In this document: positions 44,183 through 52,483 of the stretch, one piece after another
Position numbering within the stretch: the first letter of the stretch is position 1
Layout: the number at the start of each line of letters is the position of its first letter
DNA from: CAVQCJ01 sp963771835
Lineage (GTDB): Bacteria > Actinomycetota > Actinomycetes > Prado026
DNA: 64,000 nt
Assembly: GCA_963771835.1 (NCBI GenBank)
Contig: CAVYVA010000002.1
Span: forward strand, 62,001-126,000
Reading direction: 5' to 3'
The notes under the pieces: model-generated
The model's database searches: none
What the model saw: the letters and a program-made list of their open reading frames with translations, nothing else
Told to the model about the DNA's origin: nothing
Made by a program: the position numbers and the translations under genes

Positions 44183-44800
44183 ATGGCGCAAGTCGTGGCA
44201 ACCGCCGGCTTGACCGCGGGCGGTGTAGCCGCCGAGGTCGGCGACTCGTACCTGAGCGCCAAGAGCACACCGCGCCACCCTCTTGTGGCAGCCGCCTATG
44301 AGCACCTGCAGCAGGAGACGGACCGACTCTTTGATGCCCTCGTCAATGTCCCCCGACCGCGCGCGGTACGGATCGTCTTCACCCGCGGTCGGAACCCGTA
44401 CGACAGTGATGCGGAGCTCATCGCAGCCGTACGCGCATGCCGCGTTCTCGAGGTGACCACTGCGGCTGTAAGCCGCGAGCCGCTCCACCCCCTGCTGGGC
44501 TGTGACTACGGAGGCCCGTTCGACCGCTTTCGTGCCGTCCACGACCTCGTCGGCCACGCCATGACCGGGTTCGGTTTCGGACTCACCGACGAACTTGGCG
44601 CGTGGCGGGTTCAGGACGCGCTCCACGGCCCGCTCGCGCGCTGGGCTCTGGCCACCGAGATCCTGGCCATCAACTGTGCGCGATCCATCGTCGGCGAGGC
44701 GCCGGAGCAGAAGGCCATGCTCCTGGGGCCGCGGCTGGTGCAGCGCTCGAGGTCGGTAGCAGCGGGAGGTGCCGCTACGGCAGGGTCAGCATGGCGATGA
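44183..44800 (+). CDS. Conserved hypothetical protein with a HDLVGHA motif
   Basis: A 205-residue protein. The second half reads DYGGPFDRFRAVHDLVGHAMTGFGFGLTDELGAWRVQDALHGPLARWALATEILAINCARSIVGEAPEQKAMLLGPRLVQRS. A closely similar HDxxGHA...A(A/G)W...PLAxxAxxTE pattern occurs in phage and plasmid proteins of actinobacteria as I recall, with no known activity. The H-D-x-x-G-H pair could bind metal. It is the last gene before tRNA-Val, at the right end of the island. Confidence 0.65.
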   Translation: MAQVVATAGLTAGGVAAEVGDSYLSAKSTPRHPLVAAAYEHLQQETDRLFDALVNVPRPRAVRIVFTRGRNPYDSDAELIAAVRACRVLEVTTAAVSREPLHPLLGCDYGGPFDRFRAVHDLVGHAMTGFGFGLTDELGAWRVQDALHGPLARWALATEILAINCARSIVGEAPEQKAMLLGPRLVQRSRSVAAGGAATAGSAWR

Positions 44801-44928
44801 CGGGCGCAGGCCCTGGCGCCACATGAGGTCTACTCGGACTGTAGGGACGGCCCAACCTGCCTGGCAACGGTTCGCGGACCGCCATGGGTGAGGGATACCG
44901 GCGAACGGACTCGGACCGTCCGGCTTTG

Positions 44929-45002
44929 TGGGCGCAGCAGGGCTCGAACCTGCGACTTCCTGCTTGTAAGGCAGGTGCTCTGACCAACTGAGCTATGCGC
45001 CC
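44929..45002 (-). tRNA. tRNA-Val (anticodon UAC)
   Basis: A full cloverleaf on the minus strand: acceptor GGGCGCA/TGCGCCC, D-arm GCTC...GAGC, anticodon stem CCTGC/GCAGG around loop CTTACAA (anticodon TAC), T-arm GCAGG/CCTGC with TTCGAGC, discriminator A, no encoded CCA. It marks the right border of the accessory island. Confidence 0.96.
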
Positions 45003-45035
45003 GGGCCCAGAGCGTACCGGCGCGCGCCCCCTCGT

Positions 45036-45084
45036 AACCTACGGGCAGGTAAGGCCGAAAAGTGCTCGTACCTGCCCGTAGGTT
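45036..45084. terminator. Palindrome A, near-identical to palindrome B at 56.6 kb
   Basis: Perfect 16-base arms AACCTACGGGCAGGTA (45036-45051) and TACCTGCCCGTAGGTT (45069-45084), 17-nt loop. It lies just upstream of tRNA-Val and downstream of ahpE, which is also minus-strand and ends at 45110. It may end ahpE transcription; no T-run. Confidence 0.6.
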
Positions 45085-45109
45085 TCGCGCAGGCGCGGCC
45101 GGGAGCGGG

Positions 45110-45571
45110 TCAGGTGGGGAGGGCGGCGAGGGCCTTCTCGTAGTCGTCGGCGTCCCGGGCCTCGCCCATCTCGTGGATGACCGACCACCGCAGGATCCCG
45201 GCCTTGTCGATGATGAACGTGCCCCGCTTGGCGGCGCCCTTCGCCTCGACGAACACGCCGTACTCGGTCGCGACAGCCCCGTGCGGCCAGAAGTCGGCCA
45301 GCAGCCGGAACATGTAGCCCTCCTGGTCAGCGAATGCCCGCAGCGTGTACTTGTGGTCGATCGAGACGGCGAGCGTGACGGTCTCGTCGTTGTCGAAGCT
45401 GGCGAGGCGGTCGCGGATCTCGCACAGCTCGCCGGTGCAGGTGCTGCTGAACGCGTAGGGATAGAAGAGCAGCACGACGTTCTTGCTCCCGCGGAACTGC
45501 GACAGCGTTACCGGCTCCCCGTGCTGGTCGACCAGCGCGAAGTCCGGCGCCTCCTGCCCGATCTCGATCAT
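45110..45571 (-). CDS. ahpE: AhpE/Bcp-type peroxiredoxin
   Basis: A 153-residue thioredoxin-fold peroxidase: IEIGQEAPDFALVDQHGEPVTLSQFRGSKNVVLLFYPYAF, then SSTCTGELCEIRD with peroxidatic Cys45. LLADFWPHGAVATEYGVFVEAKGAAKRGTFIIDKAGI matches AhpE closely. Unlike the one-Cys AhpE of M. tuberculosis it has a second Cys50 in the C-x4-C spacing of Bcp/PrxQ, which could form an internal disulfide. ATG 45571 follows AAGGGA. It lies near DUF3052 and aceE, an order kept in streptomycetes. Confidence 0.9.
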   Translation of the reverse strand: MIEIGQEAPDFALVDQHGEPVTLSQFRGSKNVVLLFYPYAFSSTCTGELCEIRDRLASFDNDETVTLAVSIDHKYTLRAFADQEGYMFRLLADFWPHGAVATEYGVFVEAKGAAKRGTFIIDKAGILRWSVIHEMGEARDADDYEKALAALPT

Positions 45572-45596
45572 CGTCCGTCCCTTCGACAAGTCGGGG

Positions 45597-46028
45597 TCAG
45601 CGCCGGGGCGACCGGGGGGTGACCAGCCGCGTGCCGGACCAGTCCGCCGCGGCGGCGACGCTGGAGGTCGCGGACAGCCCGGCCGTCGGCGCGGCCTCGC
45701 CGATGTCGGACGGCTCGACGTGGCCGGGACGGCCGGCCTTGGGGGTGAGGAGCCAGATGACGCCGCCGTCGGCCAGTGGCCCGAGCGCGTCGACCAGGGC
45801 GTCCACCAGGTCGCCGTCGCCGTCGCGCCACCACAGCACCACGGCGTCGACGACGTCGTCGTAGTCCTCGTCGACGAGGGAGCTGCCGATGACGTGCTCG
45901 ACCGCGACCCGCAGGCCCTCGTCGCAGTCCTCGTCCCACCCGATCTCCTGGACGACCTGGCCCTGCTGCAGGGCCAGCCGGGCGGCCAGCTGACGGTGGT
46001 GCTCCGCGGCGTCCGCGGTCGCGCTCAC
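45597..46028 (-). CDS. DUF3052 family protein
   Basis: A 143-residue acidic protein: RLALQQGQVVQEIGWDEDCDEGLRVAVEHVIGSSLVDEDYDDVVDAVVLWWRDGDGDLVDALVDALGPLADGGVIWLLTPKAGRPGHVEPSDIGEAAPTAGL. The EIGWDEDCDE and WLLTPKAGRPGHVEPSDI motifs are the DUF3052 signature, an actinobacterial family with no proven function. GTG 46028. It is divergent from aceE and read in the same direction as ahpE. Confidence 0.9.
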   Translation of the reverse strand: MSATADAAEHHRQLAARLALQQGQVVQEIGWDEDCDEGLRVAVEHVIGSSLVDEDYDDVVDAVVLWWRDGDGDLVDALVDALGPLADGGVIWLLTPKAGRPGHVEPSDIGEAAPTAGLSATSSVAAAADWSGTRLVTPRSPRR

Positions 46029-46152
46029 GGGTGGGTCCTCTCGCCTCGGGGCCGGGCGGGTGCCCGGACCTCGTTGGCGCGTAGTCCACCGGAGGGGGCA
46101 CCCCCGGTGCAAGTCCTTCGCCCACCTGCGTGCCGCGAGTCGGGAGGTGACG

Positions 46153-46180
46153 CCCCATTTGCCCAGGGGACAGAATGGGG
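46153..46180. promoter_or_regulatory. Palindrome just before the aceE start
   Basis: CCCCATT (46153-46159) and AATGGGG (46174-46180) form 7-base arms; CAGAAT overlapping the right arm could be a -10 hexamer for a leaderless or near-leaderless aceE transcript, since GTG 46182 follows within 6 nt. A regulator bound here would block transcription. Confidence 0.4.
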
Positions 46181-46181
46181 T

Positions 46182-48923
46182 GTGACCACCGGACGCGACC
46201 GCCTCCCGCTCATCAACGCCGGCCTGCCCACGCAGCTGGTCGACGTCGACCCCGAAGAGACCCAGGAGTGGCGCGAGTCGCTCGACGAGGTCATCGACAG
46301 GGCCGGTCCCTACCGTGCGCGGTTCCTCATGCTGAGCCTGCTGCAGCGGGCCAGGGAGCGCGCCGTCGGGGTTCCCTCGCTGACCACCACGGACTACATC
46401 AACACGATCACCCCGGAGCAGGAGCCCTGGTTCCCGGGCGACGAGTGGGTCGAGCGACGGATCCGGGCGTACTGCCGGTGGAACGCCGCGATCATGGTCC
46501 ACCGCGCGCAGCGACCCGGCGTGGGGGTCGGCGGCCACATCTCGACGTACGCCTCGTCGGCCTCGCTGTACGAGGTCGGCTTCAACCACTTCTTCCGCGG
46601 CAAGGACCACCCCGGCGGCGGCGACCAGATCTACTTCCAGGGCCATGCCTCACCCGGCATGTACGCCCGGGCGTTCCTCGAGGGCCGGCTGAGCACCGAC
46701 CAGCTGGACGGGTTCCGGCAGGAGCTGACGCACTCGGACCGCGGGCTGTCCTCCTACCCGCACCCCCGGCTGATGCCGGACTTCTGGGAGTTCCCGACGG
46801 TCTCGATGGGCCTGGGGCCGCTCAACGCGATCTACCAGGCGCGGTTCAACAAGTACCTGAACGCGCGCGGGATCAAGGACACGACCGACCAGCACGTCTG
46901 GGCGTTCCTGGGCGACGGCGAGATGGACGAGGTCGAGTCCGTGGGCGCCATCGGGCTGGCGGCCCGCGAGGAGCTCGACAACCTCACGTTCGTCGTGAAC
47001 TGCAACCTGCAGCGGCTGGACGGCCCGGTGCGCGGCAACGGCAAGATCATCCAGGAGCTGGAGGCGCTCTTCCGCGGCGCCGGCTGGAACGTCATCAAGG
47101 TCGTCTGGGGGCGCAACTGGGACCAGCTGCTGGCCGCTGACACCGACGGCGCCCTGGTCAACATCATGAACACCACCCCGGACGGGGACTACCAGACGTT
47201 CAAGGCGGAGAACGGCGGGTTCATCCGCGAGAACTTCTTCGGCCGCGACCCGCGGACCCGCAAGATGGTCGAGGACTGGACCGACGAGGAGATCTGGGCC
47301 CTGCAGCGCGGCGGGCACGACTACCGCAAGCTCTACGCCGCCTACAAGTCGGCCACCGAGCACTCCGGGCAGCCGACGGTGATCCTGGCCAAGACGATCA
47401 AGGGCTGGACCCTCGGCAGCCACTTCGAGGCCCGCAACGCCACGCACCAGATGAAGAAGCTGTCGCTCGAGGACCTGCAGGAGTTCCGCGACCGGCTGCA
47501 GATCCCGATCAGCGACGAGCAGCTGGACGAGAAGCTGCCGCCCTACTACCACCCCGGCGCCGACTCGGACGTGATCCGGTACCTGCACGAGCGGCGGCAT
47601 GCGCTGGGCGGCTACCTGCCCGAGCGGCGCACCGCCGCGAAACCGCTGACCCTGCCGGGCGACGCGCCGTACGAGGTGATGCGCCGCGGCTCCGGCAAGC
47701 AGCTGGTCGCGACGACGATGGCCTTCGTACGCCTGCTCAAGGAGCTGCTCAAGGACCCCGAGATCGGCGCGCGGTTCGTCCCGATCATCCCGGACGAGGC
47801 GCGCACGTTCGGGATGGACTCGTTGTTCCCGACGCAGAAGATCTACAACCCGCTCGGGCAGCGGTACCTGTCGGTGGACCGCGAGCTGGTGCTGTCGTAC
47901 CAGGAGTCCGAGACCGGCGTGATCCTGCACGAGGGGATCAACGAGGCCGGGTCGGTCGCCTCGTTCACCGCGGCCGGGACGTCGTACGCCACCCACGGCG
48001 AGCCGATGATCCCGATCTACGTCTTCTACTCGATGTTCGGCTTCCAGCGGACGGGGGACGGCTTCTGGGCGGCCGGGGACCAGATGGCCCGCGGCTTCGT
48101 CCTCGGCGCCACCGCCGGGCGGACGACCCTGAACGGCGAGGGCCTGCAGCACGAGGACGGCCACTCGCCGCTGCTCGCCTCGACCAACCCGGCGGTGGTG
48201 CACTACGACCCGGCGTTCGGCTTCGAGGTCGGGCACATCGTCAAGGACGGGCTGCGCCGGATGTACGGCGACCAGCCCGAGGACGTCTTCTTCTACCTGA
48301 CGATCTACAACGAGCCCTACGTGCAGCCCGTCGAGCCCGAGGGGCTCGACGTCACGTCGCTGCTGCGCGGGATGTACCTGTACTCGGCGGCCGACGCCCC
48401 GGCGGACGCCCCGCGGGCCCAGGTGCTGGCGTCCGGCGTGGCCATGCAGTGGGCGCTGCGCGCGGCCGAGCTGCTGCGCGACGACTGGGGCGTGCACGCC
48501 GACGTGTGGTCGGTGACGTCGTGGAACGAGCTGCGCCGGGACGGGGTGGACGTGGACCGGCGCAACCTGCTCGAGCCGGGCGACACGCCCCGTACGGCGT
48601 TCGTGACAGGGCAGCTGACCGGCCGCCCGGGCCCGGTGGTGGCGGTGTCGGACTTCATGCGCGCGGTGCAGGACCAGATCCAGCCGTGGGTGCCCGGCGG
48701 CGAGCTGACGGCGCTCGGCACGGACGGCTGGGGGTTGTCGGACACCCGCGGCGCACTGCGCCGGCACTTCAAGGTGGACGCGGAGTCGATCACGGTGGCG
48801 ACGCTGGAGGCGCTGGTACGGCGGGGCGAGGTCGACGCCGCGCTGCCGGGCAAGGCCATCGAGAAGTACCAGCTGCTGGACGTCCGAGCCGCCGACCCGG
48901 GTCTGTCGATGGGCGACTCGTAG
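46182..48923 (+). CDS. aceE: Pyruvate dehydrogenase E1 component, homodimeric
   Basis: A 913-residue thiamine-diphosphate enzyme that decarboxylates pyruvate and passes the acetyl group to E2 lipoate. Family length and motifs are complete: VGGHISTYASSASLYEVGFNHFFRG, the ThDP motif GDGEMDEVESVGAIGLAAREELDNLTFVVNCNLQRLDGPVRGN, GWTLGSHFEARNATHQMKKLS, and LSYQESETGVILHEGINEAGSVASFTAAGTSYATHGEPMIP. GTG 46182 gives VTTGRDRLPLINAGLPTQL. E2 and E3 genes are not in the window. Actinobacteria use this homodimeric E1 in a shared pyruvate/2-oxoglutarate dehydrogenase system. Confidence 0.97.
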   Translation: MTTGRDRLPLINAGLPTQLVDVDPEETQEWRESLDEVIDRAGPYRARFLMLSLLQRARERAVGVPSLTTTDYINTITPEQEPWFPGDEWVERRIRAYCRWNAAIMVHRAQRPGVGVGGHISTYASSASLYEVGFNHFFRGKDHPGGGDQIYFQGHASPGMYARAFLEGRLSTDQLDGFRQELTHSDRGLSSYPHPRLMPDFWEFPTVSMGLGPLNAIYQARFNKYLNARGIKDTTDQHVWAFLGDGEMDEVESVGAIGLAAREELDNLTFVVNCNLQRLDGPVRGNGKIIQELEALFRGAGWNVIKVVWGRNWDQLLAADTDGALVNIMNTTPDGDYQTFKAENGGFIRENFFGRDPRTRKMVEDWTDEEIWALQRGGHDYRKLYAAYKSATEHSGQPTVILAKTIKGWTLGSHFEARNATHQMKKLSLEDLQEFRDRLQIPISDEQLDEKLPPYYHPGADSDVIRYLHERRHALGGYLPERRTAAKPLTLPGDAPYEVMRRGSGKQLVATTMAFVRLLKELLKDPEIGARFVPIIPDEARTFGMDSLFPTQKIYNPLGQRYLSVDRELVLSYQESETGVILHEGINEAGSVASFTAAGTSYATHGEPMIPIYVFYSMFGFQRTGDGFWAAGDQMARGFVLGATAGRTTLNGEGLQHEDGHSPLLASTNPAVVHYDPAFGFEVGHIVKDGLRRMYGDQPEDVFFYLTIYNEPYVQPVEPEGLDVTSLLRGMYLYSAADAPADAPRAQVLASGVAMQWALRAAELLRDDWGVHADVWSVTSWNELRRDGVDVDRRNLLEPGDTPRTAFVTGQLTGRPGPVVAVSDFMRAVQDQIQPWVPGGELTALGTDGWGLSDTRGALRRHFKVDAESITVATLEALVRRGEVDAALPGKAIEKYQLLDVRAADPGLSMGDS

Positions 48924-48925
48924 GC

Positions 48926-49955
48926 TCAACCGCTGCGGTGGCCGTGGGCGAGGACGTCCGCCAGCGGCCACGTGTCGATCACCGTGTCGGCTCCGACACC
49001 GCACTCCTGCGCGCGCTCGCAGCCGTACGGCTGCCAGTCGAGCTGGCCGGGGGCGTGCGCGTCGGTGTCGATCGAGAACAGGCAGCCCGTCTCGACCGCG
49101 AGCCCCAGCAGGCGGCGCGGCGGGTCGAGGCGCTCGGGGCGGGAGTTCACCTCGACGGCGACCCCGAACCGCCGGCACGCCTCGAAGACGATCTCCGCGT
49201 CGAACTCCGACTCCGGCCGGTTGCGGTTGCCCGTCACCATCCGGCCGGTGCAGTGACCCAGCACGTCGACGGCCGGGTTGGCGATCGCGGCGACCATCCG
49301 CGGGGTCATGGACGCCGAGGGCATCCGCAGCTTGGAGTGCACCGAGGCGACCACGACGTCGAGGCGGGCCAGCAGCGCCGGGTCCTGGTCGAGCGAGCCG
49401 TCGTCGAGGATGTCCACCTCGATGCCGGTCAGGATCCGGAACGGCGCCAGCTCCTCGTTCAGCGCGGCCACGATGTCGAGCTGCCGGAGCAGTCGCTCCA
49501 GCCGACAGGCCGTTGGCGACCGTGAGCCGGGGCGAGTGGTCGGTGAGCGCGACGTACTCGTGCCCGAGGTCCCGCGCCGCCAGCGCCATCTCGCGGATCG
49601 GCGAGCCGCCGTCGGACCAGTCCGAGTGCGTGTGCAGGTCACCGCGCAGCCGGGCCCGCAGCTCGGCGCCCCCGGCCGCGACCGGACCGTCGTGCTCGGC
49701 CTCGAGCCGTCCCAGGTACTCCGGGACCTCGCCCGCCGCGGCCTGCACGATGACCCGCTCGGTGACGGCGCCGATGCCGGGCAGCTCCTTGAGGGTCCCG
49801 GCCCGCAGCCGGGCCGCCAGGTCGGCCTCGTCCAGGTCGTCGACCACCGCGGCCGCCGTGCGGAAGGCCTGCACCCGGTACGTCGGCTCCAGCGCCCGCT
49901 CCAGGAGGTACGCGATCCGCCGCAGCGCGACCGTCGCCGACTCCCGGGCACCCAC
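48926..49955 (-). pseudogene. PHP-domain protein, one apparent frameshift
   Basis: The N-terminus has helix-hairpin-helix features of PolX-type proteins (LLERALEPTYRVQAFRTAAAVVDDL, LKELPGIGAVTERVIVQAA). The PHP metal sites follow: LRGDLHTHSDWSDGGSPI, HEYVALTDHSPRL, then in a second frame LTGIEVDILDDGSLD, VVASVHSKL, VLGHCTGRM and FSIDTDAHAPGQLDWQ. The shift falls near 49500, where the minus strand has GGCTGGAGCG and one fewer G would restore ANGLSAERLLRQLD. A single extra base in a G-run suggests a sequence error. Joined length is about 342 residues. Role: phosphoesterase or DNA-repair nuclease, substrate unknown. Confidence 0.8.
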
Positions 49956-50048
49956 CCGCCCAGGCTAGGCCCGCCCGCACTCCCTCCCTCGCCCCGAAGG
50001 GGCCGGGGGGTTGTGGGAGTTGGACAACACGAGTCGCAGGGGTCCCCC

Positions 50049-50054
50049 TAGTCT
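50049..50054 (+). promoter_or_regulatory. Probable -10 box of fasR
   Basis: TAGTCT, a TANNNT hexamer, lies 6 nt before GTG 50061, so transcription could begin at the start codon itself (leaderless mRNA). A TTGGAC upstream is too far (23-bp spacer) to be a normal -35. Confidence 0.4.
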
Positions 50055-50060
50055 GGCCGG

Positions 50061-51236
50061 GTGAGTACGGGTCCGGTGGCCACCGTCCGCCGGCTGGAGC
50101 GGGCCATCTCCCGGCTCGCCGCCGAGGCGATCGAGCGCATGGACGAGACCCTGCCCTGGTACGCCGCGATGCCGCCCGACCAGCGGTCCTGGGTCGGGCT
50201 GGTCGCCCAGGCGGGCATCGCCGCGTTCATCGAGTGGTTCCGCGACCCCGGGCCGGAGCCGGCCATCACCGCGGACGTGTTCGGGACGGCGCCACGCGAG
50301 CTGGCCCGGGCGGTGACCCTGCAGCAGACGGTCGAGCTGATCCGGGTGACGATCGCGGTCGTCGAGGACAACGCCGCGGAGCTCGCCGCCCCGGGCGACG
50401 AGCAGATGCTGCGCGAGTCCGTGCTGCGCTACTCGCGGGAGATCGCCTTCGCCGCCGCCCAGGTCTACGCGCAGGCGGCCGAGTCACGCGGCGCCTGGGA
50501 CGCCAGGCTGGAGGCCCTCGTCGTGGACGCGCTCCTGCGCGGCGAGGTCGACGAGCCGGTTCGGAGCCGGGCGTCCGCGCTCGGCTGGGGGCAACGCGGC
50601 AATGTCGCGGTCCTCGTCGGCCTGGCCAGGGACGCTGCTCCCGACGCGGTCGCCGAAGGCGTGCAGCGGGCGGCCCGCGCGACCGGGCTGGACGCGATCA
50701 GCGCGGTGCACGGCGACCGGCTCGTGGTCGCGGTCGACGGGGTTCGGGACGCGGACGCCGTCAAGCCGGCCCGGCACTTCGCCGCGCAGTTCGCGCCCGG
50801 GCCGGTGGTGGTCGGGCCGGTCGTCTCCGACCTGACCGAGGCGGGAAGGTCGGCCGCGGAGGCGGTCGCCGGGCTCCGAGCCGCCGCCGCCTGGCCGTCC
50901 GCACCGCGGCCGGTGGCGTCCGACCAGCTGCTGCCCGAGCGCGCGCTGGACGGCGACCCGCTGGCCCGGGCCCGGCTGGTCGCACAGGGCTTCCGGCCGA
51001 TCGTGGGCACCAGCGGGGACCTCCTGAGCACGCTGACCGCGTACCTGGAGGCGTCCGGCTCGATCGAGGGCGCCGCCCGGGCGTTGTTCGTGCACCCCAA
51101 CACCGTCCGGTACCGGCTTCGGCGCGTGGGCGGCCTCACCGGCTTCGTCCCGACCGAGCCGCGCGGGGCGTTCGCGCTGCGGCTGGCGCTCGCCCTCGGC
51201 CGCCTCGACGACACCGATCTTGTAGGAAACCTCTAA
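50061..51236 (+). CDS. fasR: FasR-type transcriptional activator of fatty-acid synthesis (PucR-like HTH)
   Basis: A 391-residue regulator. The N-terminal two-thirds is the RsbRD-like/CdaR-type sensory region (PWYAAMPPDQRSWVGLVAQAGIAAFIEWFRDP, LRESVLRYSREIAFAAAQVYAQAAESRGAWDARLEALVVDALLRGE). The C-terminus is the PucR helix-turn-helix: TLTAYLEASGSIEGAARALFVHPNTVRYRLRRVGGLTGF. Its place before fabD-fabH-acpP-fabF is that of Streptomyces coelicolor FasR, which activates this operon. It is separated from fabD by 68 bp. Confidence 0.92.
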   Translation: MSTGPVATVRRLERAISRLAAEAIERMDETLPWYAAMPPDQRSWVGLVAQAGIAAFIEWFRDPGPEPAITADVFGTAPRELARAVTLQQTVELIRVTIAVVEDNAAELAAPGDEQMLRESVLRYSREIAFAAAQVYAQAAESRGAWDARLEALVVDALLRGEVDEPVRSRASALGWGQRGNVAVLVGLARDAAPDAVAEGVQRAARATGLDAISAVHGDRLVVAVDGVRDADAVKPARHFAAQFAPGPVVVGPVVSDLTEAGRSAAEAVAGLRAAAAWPSAPRPVASDQLLPERALDGDPLARARLVAQGFRPIVGTSGDLLSTLTAYLEASGSIEGAARALFVHPNTVRYRLRRVGGLTGFVPTEPRGAFALRLALALGRLDDTDLVGNL

Positions 51237-51304
51237 CTTCGGACCCGCAACGTCGTCGAGGTCGATACCGCTTGCACCGGCCCGACTGCGGAAGCGTGGA
51301 CCCC

Positions 51305-52483
51305 GTGCTCGCCATCGTCGCGCCCGGACAGGGCGCCCAGGTCCCCGGTTTCCTCGCCCCCTGGCTCGAGCTCCCCCAGGTGCGTCCTCGGCTGAACTGG
51401 CTGTCCGCATGTGCGGGCATGGATCTGGCCCACTTCGGCACGGAGGCCGACGCGGAGACGATCCGGGACACCGCAGTCGCGCAGCCGCTCATCGTGGCCG
51501 CCGGCCTGCTCCCGCTGCTCGAGCTGTTCCCGCACCCGACCGAGGCGTTCCGGCTGGTCGGCGTCGGCGCCGGCCACTCGGTCGGCGAGCTGACCGCGGC
51601 GGCCGCCGCGCACGTGATCTCGGCCGAGCAGGCCATGGTCCTCGTGCGCGAGCGCGGCCGGGCCATGGCGGAGGCCGCGGCGGCCACCCCGACCGGCATG
51701 ACCGCGATCCTCGGCGGCGACCGGGACACGGTCCTGGCCAAGCTGGCCGAGCACGGCCTGGTCGCGGCCAACGAGAACGGCGCCGGGCAGATCGTCGCCG
51801 GCGGCACGCTGGAGCAGCTGGCCGCGCTGCAGGCCGACCCGCCCGAGGGCGCCCGGCTGCGACCGCTGGAGGTCGCCGGCGCCTTCCACACCGAGCACAT
51901 GGCGTCCGCCGCCGGACACCTGCGCGCACTGGCCGGATCGGTCAGCACCCACGACCCGCGCACCAGGCTGCTGTCCAACCGCGACGGTGCCGTGGTGCAC
52001 GACGGGCGCGCGGTCCTGGCCCGGATGGTCGACCAGCTGGCGAACCCGGTCCGCTGGGACCTGTGCATGCGGACGATGTCCGACCTCGGCGTCACCGGGC
52101 TGCTCGAGCTGCCGCCGGCGGGCACCCTGACGGGGCTGGCCAAGCGCGCCATCCCCGGCGTCGAGGTCGTCGCCCTGAAGACGCCGGACGACCTGGACGC
52201 GGCCCGCGACCTGGTCCGCCGGCACGGCAGCACGAACCCGGTCAACGACTCCCCCACCTGGCGCCTGCTGGTCGCACCGGCCAAGGGAACCTTCCGGCGC
52301 TCGGAGCAGGCCGCCCAGCTGTCTCCCGGCCAGTCCGTCGGGATGGTCATCACCCTCCGCGACGAGCAGCCCGTGCTGGCGCCGCACGGCGGTCACGTGG
52401 TCGAGTGGCTGGTCGAGGACGGAGACCCGGTCGCCCCGGGCCAGCCCCTGGTCCGGCTCCACCCCGAGGCGGTGCCCGCATGA
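51305..52483 (+). CDS. fabD: Malonyl-CoA:ACP transacylase with extra biotinyl-like C-terminal domain
   Basis: A 392-residue protein; ordinary FabD is about 310. Residues 1-310 are FabD: IVAPGQGAQVPGFLAPWL, GVGAGHSVGELTAAAAA with the nucleophile Ser (about 93), VAGAFHTEHM with the catalytic His, and LELPPAGTLTGLAKR. Residues about 318-390 align with biotin carboxyl carrier domains: LLVAPAKGTFRR, SPGQSVGMVITLRDEQPV, HGGHVVEWLVEDGDPVAPGQPLVRLHP. The EAMKM site reads ITLRD, with Arg for the biotinylated Lys, so it cannot be biotinylated. GTG 51305 follows GGAAG; GTG 51296 is an alternative. Confidence 0.93.
   Translation: MLAIVAPGQGAQVPGFLAPWLELPQVRPRLNWLSACAGMDLAHFGTEADAETIRDTAVAQPLIVAAGLLPLLELFPHPTEAFRLVGVGAGHSVGELTAAAAAHVISAEQAMVLVRERGRAMAEAAAATPTGMTAILGGDRDTVLAKLAEHGLVAANENGAGQIVAGGTLEQLAALQADPPEGARLRPLEVAGAFHTEHMASAAGHLRALAGSVSTHDPRTRLLSNRDGAVVHDGRAVLARMVDQLANPVRWDLCMRTMSDLGVTGLLELPPAGTLTGLAKRAIPGVEVVALKTPDDLDAARDLVRRHGSTNPVNDSPTWRLLVAPAKGTFRRSEQAAQLSPGQSVGMVITLRDEQPVLAPHGGHVVEWLVEDGDPVAPGQPLVRLHPEAVPA

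Noticed and set aside
46650..49955. An 1101-codon minus-strand frame running through aceE
   Set aside because: Its first part is the PHP gene before the frameshift; the remainder is antisense to the highly conserved aceE and has no protein-family features.
50234..51300. FabD frame extended far upstream through fasR
   Set aside because: The frame is open but antiregister to fasR and unlike FabD; the family start lies at 51305.
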